Assembly: GCA_019359315.1 (NCBI GenBank)
Contig: JAHHHO010000017.1
Coordinates: 1 to 64,000, forward strand
Reading direction: 5' to 3'
Source of the DNA: Myxacorys californica WJT36-NPBG1
Lineage (GTDB): Bacteria > Cyanobacteriota > Cyanobacteriia > Leptolyngbyales > Leptolyngbyaceae
DNA: 64,000 nt
The position numbers and the translations under genes were made by a program. The notes under the pieces were generated by a model that was not told the DNA's origin, did not search any database, and saw nothing but the letters and a program-made list of their open reading frames with translations. This document shows, piece by piece, positions 1-8,358 of the stretch (position 1 is its first letter; every line of letters begins with the position of its first letter).

Positions 1-2
1 GA

Positions 3-104
3 TTCCGATGCTTAAGCAAGGATTATGAGGTGTATTGGGAGGTGAGTGAAGCCATGATTTATGGTTCTTTGATTCGTCTGATGGTACGACGATTGGCTGC
101 TTAA
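3..104 (+). mobile_element. IS5-like transposase, C-terminal end only (cut by window edge)
   Basis: An open frame runs in from the window edge and stops with TAA at 102-104. It encodes about 33 residues containing SKDYE, EVSEAMIYG and LIRLMVRRLA, which match the C-terminal helix typical of IS5/IS4-type DDE transposases, where the catalytic glutamate lies just upstream. The DDE catalytic residues lie outside the window, so I cannot tell whether the element is intact. No clear terminal inverted repeat can be fixed downstream without the other end. The next 370 bases are gene-poor, as expected beside an insertion element. Family assignment rests on a short stretch. Confidence 0.6.
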
Positions 105-481
105 GATTTACTTTATGAATCAGCTCTAAGTTCGTAACATCAAGTGCAGAAAGTTCGCCCTTCTCCAGAAGCTGTACGGTTACTTGTAGCCAGAGGTAAT
201 AATCTTGCTCGTATAACGTAGAGAGAGCTTGTAGATGTTGTAGAAGATAACGTCATGTCGAAGTTCTCAGAAAGAATATTAGAGCTCTTCGGATATTAGA
301 AGTCTGGCGCGGTTCTTTTACTGTGCTTTGTACTAATTAGGCTACGCTTTCTACCTGAGTTAGGCTACGCTTTCTACCTGAGCAATCCTTATAAATGTAT
401 TGCTATAAAAAATGTGGGGACAGCATTAAGCAATCTCCACATTTCTTCTAAAAAATTCTATTAGACTGTGCCTCTAAGCCA
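105..481. other. Gene-poor spacer beside the IS end, with a broken reading frame
   Basis: No intact gene is visible. On the + strand, roughly 150-297 reads as protein-like sequence (RPSPEAVRLL, then one TAG, then DNVMSKFSERILELF) that ends at a second stop. It may be the remnant of a gene, but I do not recognise the family. The stretch also contains the 23-bp tandem duplication listed separately. Promoter elements for the neighbouring minus-strand gene are not expected here because this is its downstream side. Confidence 0.4.
337..382. repeat. Perfect 23-bp tandem duplication
   Basis: The 23-bp unit beginning TTAGGCTACGC and ending TACCTGAG occurs twice back to back at 337-359 and 360-382 with no mismatch. 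A perfect, two-copy duplication suggests a recent slippage or repair event. It lies in non-coding DNA just downstream of the zinc ribbon gene. Confidence 0.9.
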
Positions 482-679
482 TTAGGATAATGCTAAGCGC
501 TGAGCATAAATTCCGGGTGCATACGCTTCAATAACCTTTCCTGTTTGAGAACAGGTAATCATTAAATAGTCACAACTGTGACATTGAGTGCGAGTAAGTT
601 GTCCCACCGGAACATGGATGCGTTCAGCATAACTACCGCAGTTTGGGCAGCGAACCGTTTGAACTGTTTTCATCTTCAT
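482..679 (-). CDS. Small zinc-ribbon protein
   Basis: The 65-residue protein has two paired cysteines near the N-terminus (CPNC at about 11-14) and a second pair (CHSC at about 33-36), a classic four-cysteine zinc ribbon. Short proteins of this form are widespread in cyanobacteria, and some databases loosely label them as PriA-like because of the ribbon alone. No helicase motifs are present and the protein is far too short to be PriA. The sequence between the pairs is basic and polar, compatible with nucleic acid or protein binding. The gene stands alone. The function is unknown; the metal-binding fold is the only supported statement. Confidence 0.7.
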   Translation of the reverse strand: MKMKTVQTVRCPNCGSYAERIHVPVGQLTRTQCHSCDYLMITCSQTGKVIEAYAPGIYAQRLALS

Positions 680-1152
680 CTTCCTTAATGTTTAGCTAAT
701 TTTGATCGATAAAAAAGGTCTGCCTAAGGTCCCAGATATTAATTTTCAAAGTCCGGTATTGTCAGATACCAAATTCTGAAAATTACTACTGATAGAGAAC
801 ACTGCTTGTTTGTCTATTATTGCCAGAGTTTTTAATTTGATCTCTAAAATCTATTTTTATTTTAAATTCTTCTAAGGCTGGGATCACCTATCGGGAGTGT
901 GATCCCCAAGTTTGAGAAAGCTGTAGTTTAAGATACGAAATGCAAAAATACTCGCTCAAGAACTAGAGTGATTCTGCTCTATGAAAGGGCTCTAGGCCAA
1001 GAAGCTAATCGCTAAAACTTGCGTAATATCCCTTATAAAAATCAATACAAAGACGTTACTGGCGTTTCATTTTTAGGAAACGGCTCGTTAAGAAATCTAA
1101 CGGTTCAGGACACATAAACTACAAAAGTCAGAGATGATTCTCTGAGATCAAT
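680..1152. other. Spacer between two minus-strand genes
   Basis: No gene recognised. It should hold the promoter of the zinc-ribbon gene. The only structure I see is the 8-bp inverted repeat at 880-906. The sequence is A/T-rich and broken by stops in all frames. Confidence 0.5.
880..906. promoter_or_regulatory. Inverted repeat GGGATCAC/GTGATCCC
   Basis: Arms GGGATCAC (880-887) and GTGATCCC (899-906) are perfectly complementary around an 11-base centre. There is no adjacent T-run in the sense needed for a terminator on either strand, so an operator or an RNA stem in the leader of the zinc-ribbon gene is possible. Nothing in the sequence identifies a binding protein. Confidence 0.35.
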
Positions 1153-1857
1153 CTACGAAGAAGGACAGGCATTAGGAGCAGGCGCTTGAGTTTCTACTAA
1201 AACAGTTTTGACACCTGACACACGAACCAATTGAGTGACGACTAGTTTGGCGCGATCGCTGGCCTTCTCCAGCACTCCATCCGCACATGCGGCAGTTTGA
1301 ATCTTCTTCAATGCTTCTTCTTGTGCCAATCGCTGCAATTCTGGAGCTGTATCGGGTCCTAACCCTAAAAATCCGCGATTGTAATCATAAACGCTTGATT
1401 TCGTGACATCAATTTTTTTATCTAATAATTGCGGTGGCGGTAAACGTAACCGCAGCGTATCTCCTGTCACTTGCACATCGGAAGGGTTAAGCGCGCTCAG
1501 ATCGACCCCTGCCCGAACCTCACCCCGAGCAATGTAGAGCAGCTTCGTGGTTCCCACAACTACACCTGCGATCGCGGCGTCCTGCTGCGTCGGCACCACC
1601 GCTTCCATTGTATAAACGGCGGTTGTTAGTTCGCTCGCCTCCCGAACCTGCTGAATCACCACGGAACGAGTATCCACCTTTGGTGCAGGTGGCTGACTAT
1701 TAAACAGCGAGGTTAACCGCTCTAGTACGTTGTTGCCCGAGCGTCCTAAATTAACCAGCGTGACGATACCAACCAACGCCAAGCTTAGCGTTAGCATTCC
1801 ACTTAAATTTTTAAACAATAGAGGAGTTCCCCGATTTGGACGCTTTTTACCGCGCAT
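1153..1857 (-). CDS. DUF4230 family membrane-anchored protein
   Basis: The product has a basic N-terminus followed by one hydrophobic segment (about residues 18-38) and a soluble domain with the DUF4230 pattern: TAVYTMEAVV, an interior DLSALNPSDV, and LPPPQLL. DUF4230 proteins are anchored proteins of unknown function found widely in bacteria. I chose the ATG at 1857 (234 residues) because GAGGTGG lies seven bases upstream; the in-frame GTG at 1866 would add three residues and overlap that site. The gene is divergent from clpS, with about 210 bases between them. Confidence 0.8.
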   Translation of the reverse strand: MRGKKRPNRGTPLLFKNLSGMLTLSLALVGIVTLVNLGRSGNNVLERLTSLFNSQPPAPKVDTRSVVIQQVREASELTTAVYTMEAVVPTQQDAAIAGVVVGTTKLLYIARGEVRAGVDLSALNPSDVQVTGDTLRLRLPPPQLLDKKIDVTKSSVYDYNRGFLGLGPDTAPELQRLAQEEALKKIQTAACADGVLEKASDRAKLVVTQLVRVSGVKTVLVETQAPAPNACPSS

Positions 1858-2070
1858 GTGCCCCACCTCAACGCCTATCCCCGTCCTCAGTTAAGCAGAA
1901 AAAGAAATTCTTATAGGGGAAATTTTAATTGAGTACATATTGATTAAATCAGTTTCAAAGCATTGACAACAGGATTTCTAACGATGTTGGTTAGAAATCC
2001 CTTGTACTTTGAGTCAGGTACTCTACAATTTTTGGTATGAAATTTTGATTGTTTCAATTCTAAGTAAGCC

Positions 2071-2397
2071 ATGACTAGACACCTCCAGGATGCAACAATT
2101 GTGGTGATGGCTGGAGCCGTCACAACGCCCGAAAAAACTAGTCAAACGACGCGGCAAACTTATCCAAACTATAAGATCATTGTGTTGAATGACGATTTCA
2201 ACACGTTTGAGCACGTCGCCGAGTGTTTGATGAAGTACATCCCAAACATGAACGGCGATTTGGCTTGGAAACTTACTAATCAAGTCCATTTTGATGGACA
2301 AGCGATCGTATGGTCAGGACCGCTAGAACAAGCGGAACTGTACCACATGCAGCTTGGTATGGAAGGACTGACACTGGCTCCGCTGGAAGCGGGTTAA
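2071..2397 (+). CDS. clpS: ClpS-type adaptor of the Clp protease
   Basis: ClpS binds proteins with destabilising N-terminal residues and hands them to the ClpA/ClpC unfoldase. The 108-residue protein has the family core: YKIIVLNDDFNTFEHV (residues about 34-49) including the NDD motif that contacts the substrate N-terminus, and H73 in the QVHFDG motif that lines the pocket. Residues 1-30 form a non-conserved extension, usual for the family; the ATG at 2107 is a plausible alternative start giving 96 residues. Cyanobacteria often carry two ClpS paralogues and I cannot tell which one this is. It is followed after 13 bases by the DUF2103 gene, probably in one transcript. Confidence 0.9.
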   Translation: MTRHLQDATIVVMAGAVTTPEKTSQTTRQTYPNYKIIVLNDDFNTFEHVAECLMKYIPNMNGDLAWKLTNQVHFDGQAIVWSGPLEQAELYHMQLGMEGLTLAPLEAG

Positions 2398-2410
2398 CTG
2401 AGGAGACATC

Positions 2411-2704
2411 ATGGGAGACGAGGAAAAGCAGGGGCGACTCGTGTGGAATCATTCGACTCACATTCCGGGGCTAATTCCTATTCTAAAGCGGCTCACTCAA
2501 TGCCCTGGAATTCAGACGATTACCCCTGGCGTGATTAGCTCCGTCCGCTCTCACGCGCCTCAGTTAAAGCTAAAAATCTCTGTGCCAATTCGCGGCGGCT
2601 ATAAAGTAATTGCGCGTCAAGGAAAGACCGTGCAAGAAGTGTTTGTGCTGACGACTCTTGATCAAACTCAGCTCGAAGTGGCGATCTTGCAGAGCTTGGC
2701 CTAA
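2411..2704 (+). CDS. DUF2103 family protein
   Basis: The 97-residue protein shows the DUF2103 features: an N-terminal WNHSTHIPGL segment with two histidines and a central PIRGGYKVIARQGKTVQEVFV strand pair. The family is mostly cyanobacterial and has been described as a putative metal-binding protein; the biochemical role is unknown. A good ribosome binding site (GAGGAGA) lies just before the ATG. The spacing of 13 bases from clpS suggests co-transcription. Confidence 0.75.
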   Translation: MGDEEKQGRLVWNHSTHIPGLIPILKRLTQCPGIQTITPGVISSVRSHAPQLKLKISVPIRGGYKVIARQGKTVQEVFVLTTLDQTQLEVAILQSLA

Positions 2705-2741
2705 GCCAAGCGCTCACATTTTCAACTCCAAATAACTAAAA

Positions 2742-3062
2742 TTACTCCGTTTGCCGTTGAGAAGCGGAGAAGCGGTGCATGGGCAAACTCAGGGCACATG
2801 AGAAGGTTAATAAGTAGGAAATCACCGCTGTCCACTTCAGACTGAGCATAAAGATGTCCCAATCAGGAGAAATCCACTTCTGGGCACCCACCGCCACAAG
2901 ATGCACAATCCAGTAGGCAAAACTCATAGCGAATAGCGTTAGATCTGCCGCATCAGCATCATCTGCCTGAGCCGATTTTCGATTCACTACAATGTATAGA
3001 CCAATGACACTTGCAAAGAATGAAAGAAGCTTTAGATATTCGTGCCAAACAGGATGAGACAT
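2742..3062 (-). CDS. Small hypothetical membrane protein
   Basis: I do not recognise this family. The 106-residue product has three hydrophobic segments (ASVIGLYIVV, FAMSFAYWIVHLVAV and TAVISYLLTFSCAL) separated by a short acidic loop, so it is probably an inner-membrane protein. I prefer the ATG at 3062; a TTG at 3095 would extend the frame by 11 residues without a clear ribosome binding site. It is convergent with DUF2103 and divergent from the deacetylase-like gene. Confidence 0.6.
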   Translation of the reverse strand: MSHPVWHEYLKLLSFFASVIGLYIVVNRKSAQADDADAADLTLFAMSFAYWIVHLVAVGAQKWISPDWDIFMLSLKWTAVISYLLTFSCALSLPMHRFSASQRQTE

Positions 3063-3201
3063 GAGCGTTTCAGATAAAAAATTTCGGACTGGCAATCAGT
3101 CTAAAGGATGAGGCTGGAGATCTTCTACAAACTCTTACAAACAGCAATATTTGACGAGATTAATTTACAAAAGTAAAGACAGATATCAGTCGAATTACTA
3201 A

Positions 3202-4119
3202 ATGGATTTACCGCTGATTTATCACCCTGATTACGTTGTGCCTTGGTCATTAGATCATCGGTTTCCAATGTCAAAATTTAAGAAACTTTACGAGTTGCTA
3301 TTAGTGGATGATGTCGCAACAGGATCACAATTTCATTGCCCACAGCGATCGCCCCAAGAGTGGCTTGAACTCGTTCACACATCTGACTACGTGAACGATT
3401 ATTGTGAAGGCACGCTAGATCCGAAAGCTCAACGGCGCATTGGATTACCGTGGAGTCCAGCTCTTGTAAATCGTACGTGCGTTGCCGTTGGAGGAACGGT
3501 TCTCACCGCTAAATTGGCCTTAGAGAGCGGACTAGCATGTAACACTGCAGGTGGTACTCACCATGCGTTTCCCAGCTACGGCTCGGGGTTTTGCATTTTT
3601 AATGATCTAGCGATCGCGCCTCGAGTCGTGCAAACCCTGGGGCTTGCTCAAAAAATTCTCATTGTTGATCTCGATGTGCATCAAGGCGACGGAACCGCCT
3701 TCATCTTTCAAGATGATTCCAGCGTCTTTACCTTCTCCATGCATTGTGAAATCAATTTTCCGGGTACAAAGCAGCAGAGCGATCTAGATGTGCCCTTGCC
3801 TGAAGGCATGGAAGATGACGAATATTTGCAGACATTGGCAGAATATTTGCCGGATCTACTGACTCAAGAGAAGCCGGATCTCGTATTTTATGATGCTGGC
3901 GTTGATCCGCACTCGTGCGATCGCTTAGGTAAACTCGCCCTCACCGATTCAGGATTATTTCGTCGTGATATGCAAGTCCTCACAACTTGTCTTTCGCAAG
4001 GCTACCCGGTCGCATGTGTGATTGGAGGCGGTTACGGAGATGATATGGATGCTTTGGTCTATCGTCATTCTCTCGTGCATCGCGCTGCCAGTGATCTCTA
4101 CCGCCAATATCGCTTGTAG
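3202..4119 (+). CDS. Histone deacetylase-like zinc amidohydrolase
   Basis: The 305-residue protein belongs to the arginase/deacetylase fold family, which in bacteria includes acetylpolyamine amidohydrolases and acetoin-utilisation proteins. Key signatures are present: the twin histidines of GGTHHAF (H120, H121), the zinc ligands in DLDVHQGDG (D158, H160) and a later DAGVDPH carrying the third acidic ligand. A C-terminal GGGYG motif contacts the active site. The length matches the short bacterial members. The substrate cannot be deduced from the sequence, and it stands as a single gene. Confidence 0.85.
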   Translation: MDLPLIYHPDYVVPWSLDHRFPMSKFKKLYELLLVDDVATGSQFHCPQRSPQEWLELVHTSDYVNDYCEGTLDPKAQRRIGLPWSPALVNRTCVAVGGTVLTAKLALESGLACNTAGGTHHAFPSYGSGFCIFNDLAIAPRVVQTLGLAQKILIVDLDVHQGDGTAFIFQDDSSVFTFSMHCEINFPGTKQQSDLDVPLPEGMEDDEYLQTLAEYLPDLLTQEKPDLVFYDAGVDPHSCDRLGKLALTDSGLFRRDMQVLTTCLSQGYPVACVIGGGYGDDMDALVYRHSLVHRAASDLYRQYRL

Positions 4120-4329
4120 ACAGCTATTCTCCCCTAAGCACCTCTGCGTTTAACTTCAATGCTGGAAACATGAGAGAAGCGATTAGCGCCCAGCGCAATT
4201 CAAAGAATTGTCTGATTCGCTAAAAACAGTTTCTTCATAGGGCTGAAACCGAGAGGGCTAAAGCAGCAACACCCAACAATTCCGCCGCTAAGCTTGGCGA
4301 CGGATTGATAACTGCAACGGCTCATAGGG

Positions 4330-5037
4330 CTAACTCACCGCCGCAGGTGACTCAAACTTATAGCCAACCCCGCGAACAGTTTGAATGAGAGCAGGCTGAC
4401 TCGTATCGATTTCAATCTTTTTGCGGATCTGACCAATATGGACATCAACCACGCGCTGATCGCCCACATATTCGTAATCCCAAACCTCCTGAATCAGTTC
4501 AGCTCGTCGCCAAACTCGACCCGGATGACTTGCTAAGAAATGTAACAAATCAAATTCTAATGCCGTCAAGGGCACAATATCTTCATTCAGCTTGACTTCG
4601 CGTCGGACTGGATCGATCAGCAGTTTGTCAAACACCAAGCACTGCTGCTCAGCGGTTGTCACAATGCGCTGACGCTTAAGAATTGCACCAACCCGCCCAC
4701 CGAGTTCGCCTAAGCTAAACGGTTTTGTAATGTAATCATCTGCACCTTGAGCGAAGCCACGGAGCTTATCGGCTTCATCCGTCCGGCTGGTTAGCATCAG
4801 CACAAAAACATTTGTGCGGCTCTGCATCTCTTGACACAGGCTGTAACCATTAGCATCAGGCAAATTCACATCCAAAATGACTAAATCAGGATTGAACTGC
4901 TCAAACATTGCCATTGCGGTTTTTCCGTCCTCCGCAGATTCCATTTGGTAACTCTGTTTGGAAAGAAAACGGTGAATGAGATTCCGGATAGCCGGGTCAT
5001 CGTCAACTACGAGTATCTTGGCTGGAGCCATGACCAT
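4330..5037 (-). CDS. OmpR-family two-component response regulator
   Basis: The N-terminal receiver has the acidic pocket DDD at residues 12-14, the phosphoacceptor D56 in LVILDVNLPD and the conserved K105 in DYITKPF. A C-terminal winged-helix DNA-binding domain covers about 140-230 (LTALEFDLLHFLASHPGRV, then QRVVDVHIGQIRKKI and RGVGYKF). The sequence differs clearly from RpaA and RpaB; it most resembles what I remember of the NrrA/Rre37 nitrogen-response regulators, but I cannot confirm this, so no symbol is given. No histidine kinase gene is adjacent. ATG codons at 5037 and 5031 are both possible starts; a TTG at 5052 is less likely. Confidence 0.85.
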   Translation of the reverse strand: MVMAPAKILVVDDDPAIRNLIHRFLSKQSYQMESAEDGKTAMAMFEQFNPDLVILDVNLPDANGYSLCQEMQSRTNVFVLMLTSRTDEADKLRGFAQGADDYITKPFSLGELGGRVGAILKRQRIVTTAEQQCLVFDKLLIDPVRREVKLNEDIVPLTALEFDLLHFLASHPGRVWRRAELIQEVWDYEYVGDQRVVDVHIGQIRKKIEIDTSQPALIQTVRGVGYKFESPAAVS

Positions 5038-5391
5038 AACTTTGCGCTGCAATCGTGAATTGAGAAGGACAGTCGGACTTGCGGAGCTTCGGGTATCCAG
5101 GTCTATCTGTATGACACAGGATATTCTGTATTACACAAGATATATTGAGCATCAGCATTAGTATGCCTTAGCTTTTGACGAAAATATCGAGTCTTACCTT
5201 GGTTTCCGTAAAAAAAGCTGGCGAAGTAGAATAGAAATACGAGAGAATAAACGATTTTGTTTAAGACCTCAAATCTTTCTAAAGTCAAAGATTCATCGTC
5301 TAAACTCTAATGGTCTAGACTCTAAGTGTAATCACACGTGCGATGACCTGTGAGGCGACATAACCTTCAGGAAAAGGTGGAGTAACAGCGA
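5038..5391. other. Divergent promoter region
   Basis: About 350 bases separate the response regulator from the CPP1-like gene. I see imperfect repeats of TCTAAACTCTAA around 5298-5327 but no gene. It should carry both promoters; I cannot assign -35/-10 boxes with confidence. Confidence 0.4.
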
Positions 5392-6003
5392 ATGAGCGAC
5401 AGTCCCTACGAAAAACTTGGTGTTCCCGAAGGTTCTTCGTTTGAAGAAATCCAAACCGCCCGGACTCGGCTAGTAGCAGAGCTAGCTGGGGATCAGCGTA
5501 AGATTTCTGAGATTGAAGCTGCCTACGATGCCGTCTTAATGGATCGCCTGCGTCTACGACAAGAAGGCAAGATAAAAGTTCCAGAAGGAATTCGATTTCC
5601 AGAAAAGGCCGCGCCAGCCGCACCGCCGCAAGCCCTTGCGCCTGCCAAATCCTCTCAGTGGCTACAGAATTTCATTGATTCGCCCAGTTCTGTTGATATT
5701 GCCCTACCGGGTGGCATCTTGGCAGCCATGGGGACTGCTATTTATTTCTACCCTGTAGATTCTGTGCTACAAGTGGCGATGGCGATCGCGACGGGTTCGA
5801 CGCTCTACTTCATCTATCGAAAAGAGCAAAAGCTGGGGCGAGCCGTGCTGCTAGGGGTTGGAGGATTGGTGCTAGGGTTTGCGATTGGGGGTCTACTATA
5901 CGGACTGATTCTCCCGCATGTACCCGGTCTACCGCGAGATGATGTCTTCATCAGCTTGGTGACGTTTCTAATTCTGTGGCTCGTTAGCAGCTTCACAAAA
6001 TAG
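5392..6003 (+). CDS. CPP1-like protein with degenerate J domain and membrane segments
   Basis: The first 60 residues (SPYEKLGVPEG, then IEAAYDAVLMDRLRLRQEGKI) form a J-like domain without the HPD tripeptide, followed by a proline/alanine linker (71-88) and three to four hydrophobic segments (about 103-121, 124-142, 150-175 and 183-200). This is the layout of CPP1, the plastid membrane chaperone-like protein that stabilises protochlorophyllide oxidoreductase in plants; the cyanobacterial homologue is thought to act at membranes, but its client is not shown by the sequence. GGTGGAG gives a ribosome binding site. It opens a row of three same-strand genes (DUF4129, DUF4350). Confidence 0.85.
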   Translation: MSDSPYEKLGVPEGSSFEEIQTARTRLVAELAGDQRKISEIEAAYDAVLMDRLRLRQEGKIKVPEGIRFPEKAAPAAPPQALAPAKSSQWLQNFIDSPSSVDIALPGGILAAMGTAIYFYPVDSVLQVAMAIATGSTLYFIYRKEQKLGRAVLLGVGGLVLGFAIGGLLYGLILPHVPGLPRDDVFISLVTFLILWLVSSFTK

Positions 6004-6048
6004 CTTCACACAATCGCGTGGTAGCTTCACCTCACGAAGAGCAAAGCG

Positions 6049-6681
6049 ATGGCGGCGGGGACATTCCAGAAAGATAGTTTAGATTGGCAGTTTCAACAGT
6101 TTTGGTGGCGATTGGGCGAATGGATTGAGCTGCATTTTCCCAAATTTGACGCCCCTACGGTTCCGAATGCGCCCCAGTGGAACTTCCCGATGTGGTGGTT
6201 TCAAGGGACGTTTTGGGCGATTGTAGCTGCCTTGGTCTTGTGGCTAGGTTGGCAACTGTATCAATGGCTTAATCCATATTTTGATCCAAACCGTCCGAGG
6301 CTCTCTAAGCGGCTAGATCGCAAAGTAGAGTCTAACGATCGCGATCGCACGATCGCCTTTTGGATGCATGAGGTTCAACGGTTTCAGCAGCAGGGAAACT
6401 ACCGAGAAGCCTGTCGTGCCCTTTATATGGCCACGCTACAGCGACTCAACGATACAAAACTTGCTCCTCATCAAGCCAGTCGCACCGATCACGAATATTG
6501 GAATCTAGTGCAGCTGTTGCCGCGATCTCACGCTTATCAAACGCTGCTCAGAACTCATGAGCAGCTTTGCTTTGGCAACGCCACCATTTCAGCCGAAATT
6601 TTTAATCAATGTCAGCAAGCTTATAGCGACCTTGAGCGCAATTCTTTAGATGAGGAAGGAAAGCGTGCTGAAGCGTATTGA
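6049..6681 (+). CDS. DUF4129 domain membrane protein
   Basis: The 210-residue protein has one strong membrane segment (about 64-84, WAIVAALVLWLGWQLYQWL) and a C-terminal cytoplasmic DUF4129 domain with the usual RFQQQGNYREACRALY and LAPHQASRTDHEYW segments. DUF4129 proteins usually sit in gene sets with a MoxR AAA+ ATPase, a DUF58 protein and a DUF4350 protein, and some family members are linked to transglutaminase-like proteins. Here the DUF4350 gene overlaps its 3' end. Function unknown; a membrane complex with DUF4350 is an inference from context. Confidence 0.8.
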   Translation: MAAGTFQKDSLDWQFQQFWWRLGEWIELHFPKFDAPTVPNAPQWNFPMWWFQGTFWAIVAALVLWLGWQLYQWLNPYFDPNRPRLSKRLDRKVESNDRDRTIAFWMHEVQRFQQQGNYREACRALYMATLQRLNDTKLAPHQASRTDHEYWNLVQLLPRSHAYQTLLRTHEQLCFGNATISAEIFNQCQQAYSDLERNSLDEEGKRAEAY

Positions 6682-7801
6682 TCGAAGAATTCTGGCGGGA
6701 GGCCTTGCGATCGCAACCCTCATTCTTTTAACGCTATTCATTGCTCCTAAAAGCAACCCTCAAATCAGCGGCTCTACGTTCAGTCGTGCGCCCGATGGCT
6801 ACGGAGCGTGGTCTGCCTATATGGAGCGCCAAGGGACACCCATTAGTCGCTGGCAAAAGCCCTCTGAAGCCTTTGTCAGTTCGCGTAAGGGTACGAAAAC
6901 AACCTTTTTGCAAGTTAATACTGGCTGGTTGCCCTTCAGTTTTTCTCAAGCTGAACGAGAGTGGGTGCAGCGGGGAAACACGCTGGTTGTTCTGGGAGCA
7001 GGCACTCCATCCGCAACGGAGGCTTCCTTCACCACCATTCAAGAGGGTGGCGTCAGGATTGATACAGGGCGACGGGAGAAACTGACCGATCAAAAGTCAC
7101 CGATCGCAGATGGTAATGAGACGTTGTTCTATAGAGGTGAGCCGCTGTTGCGCGATCGCTATGGCACAATCGTTTGGGAAACGGCGATCGGCAAAGGTCG
7201 CGTGATCTATTCAATTACTCCCTTTCTGGCTGCTAACGCCTATCAAGACGAACCGGGAAATTTTGCGCTTTTAGAAAAATTAGTCAAACAGAACGGTAAC
7301 GCCATTTGGGTAGATGAATATCTGCACGGATATAAAGAAGCAGAAGTTGCACAACGAGAAGATGCTCAGAACTGGTTCATCTACCTGCTCAAAACACCGT
7401 TGCTTCCCGTAACGGTGCAAGCTGGCGTTTTGCTGCTGGTTCTAATTTGGGCGAGTAACCGTCGATTTGGGCAACCTGTTCCTCTAACCGAGTTGGCAAC
7501 CGAGAATAGCAGTGCTTACATCAAGGCATTAGCAGGAGTATTGCATCAAGCGAATCGTAGCGAGTTCGTTGTTGATGTAGTTGGGCGCGAAGAGCAGCTT
7601 GGAATCCAGCGATCGTTGGGGTTGAGCGATTCTCAGCTAGTCGATACCGCAACGCTAAAGGCTGCGTGGATGCAGCAAACCGGACGCCCTGAAGAAGAGT
7701 TAGAGCAAATTTTGCCGCGGGGTCTGCACTTTAGTGCTCAAGATCTGCTGGCTTGGCTCAGTCGAGTTCAAGAGATAAAAAAGCATCTCCCTCGCTCCTG
7801 A
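6665..7801 (+). CDS. DUF4350 domain membrane protein
   Basis: The product starts with a signal-anchor (about residues 8-26), then an extracytoplasmic domain resembling a glutamine-amidotransferase-like fold (DGYGAWSAYMERQG, VVLGAG, GKGRVIYSITP), a second membrane segment (about 250-265, PVTVQAGVLLLVLIWASNRRF) and a short cytoplasmic tail. I chose the GTG at 6665 (378 residues) because AGGAAGGA lies five bases upstream; the in-frame ATG at 6650 overlaps that site. The gene overlaps DUF4129 by 17 bases, implying translational coupling. The usual MoxR/DUF58 partners are not in this window. Confidence 0.8.
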   Translation: MLKRIDRRILAGGLAIATLILLTLFIAPKSNPQISGSTFSRAPDGYGAWSAYMERQGTPISRWQKPSEAFVSSRKGTKTTFLQVNTGWLPFSFSQAEREWVQRGNTLVVLGAGTPSATEASFTTIQEGGVRIDTGRREKLTDQKSPIADGNETLFYRGEPLLRDRYGTIVWETAIGKGRVIYSITPFLAANAYQDEPGNFALLEKLVKQNGNAIWVDEYLHGYKEAEVAQREDAQNWFIYLLKTPLLPVTVQAGVLLLVLIWASNRRFGQPVPLTELATENSSAYIKALAGVLHQANRSEFVVDVVGREEQLGIQRSLGLSDSQLVDTATLKAAWMQQTGRPEEELEQILPRGLHFSAQDLLAWLSRVQEIKKHLPRS

Positions 7802-7825
7802 CGACTAGATTAGCCGCTTATGCGG

Positions 7826-8224
7826 CTAGACTCGACGAGTGGATTCGTTCTGCTGATAGACCGGAATCAGTTTTTTCTTAAGCCAAATGGTTTCTCTAGC
7901 GTGTAGATAACACGGATCAGGATAAAGGTCGATGGCTCGATCGAAGCACTCCAGCGCATTGCCATACGCCTGCATCTCGGTAAGCAGCAAGCCTCGGTTA
8001 AACCAGGCCTGATGGTGGTCAGGCTGCATCAGCACAGCACGATCGTACGACCCCAACGCCTCAGCAAACCGCTTTAGACCCGATAGCGCATTTCCTCGGT
8101 TGTTCCAGGCTTCCGCAAAACTTGGAGCAAGCGAGATCGCCTGATCAAATGCCGCGATCGCCTCGCTGTATTGCTCTTGCTCACAAAGCTGACATCCCTG
8201 CTGATTCCAAGACGCCGCACTCAT
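7826..8224 (-). CDS. TPR repeat protein
   Basis: The 132-residue protein consists almost entirely of three 34-residue tetratricopeptide repeats (AAWNNRGN-type helices with the usual G-A-F-A-P positions, e.g. FAEAWNNRGNAL, HHQAWFNRGLLL and ALECFDRAIDLYPD). TPRs mediate protein contacts and no catalytic domain is present, so the partner is unknown. No signal peptide is seen, so it is probably cytoplasmic. It converges with the DUF4350 gene. Confidence 0.85.
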   Translation of the reverse strand: MSAASWNQQGCQLCEQEQYSEAIAAFDQAISLAPSFAEAWNNRGNALSGLKRFAEALGSYDRAVLMQPDHHQAWFNRGLLLTEMQAYGNALECFDRAIDLYPDPCYLHARETIWLKKKLIPVYQQNESTRRV

Positions 8225-8358
8225 GTCATTACCTCTAACTCTATAGCTTTTAGTTTGAGAGAAACTGGTTCCCTCGTCTGGGGGAGATTCCTCTACTCGA
8301 TATGATTCGGTTGGCCTGTAGTAGAGATTGGTCTTGTCTCTTACACTAAAAGTGAAGT

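Noticed and set aside
4158-4172. Sequence TGCTGGAAACA resembling the core of Yfr2-type small RNAs
   Set aside because: Only the short core matches. I cannot see the flanking stems or a terminator that would define the RNA.
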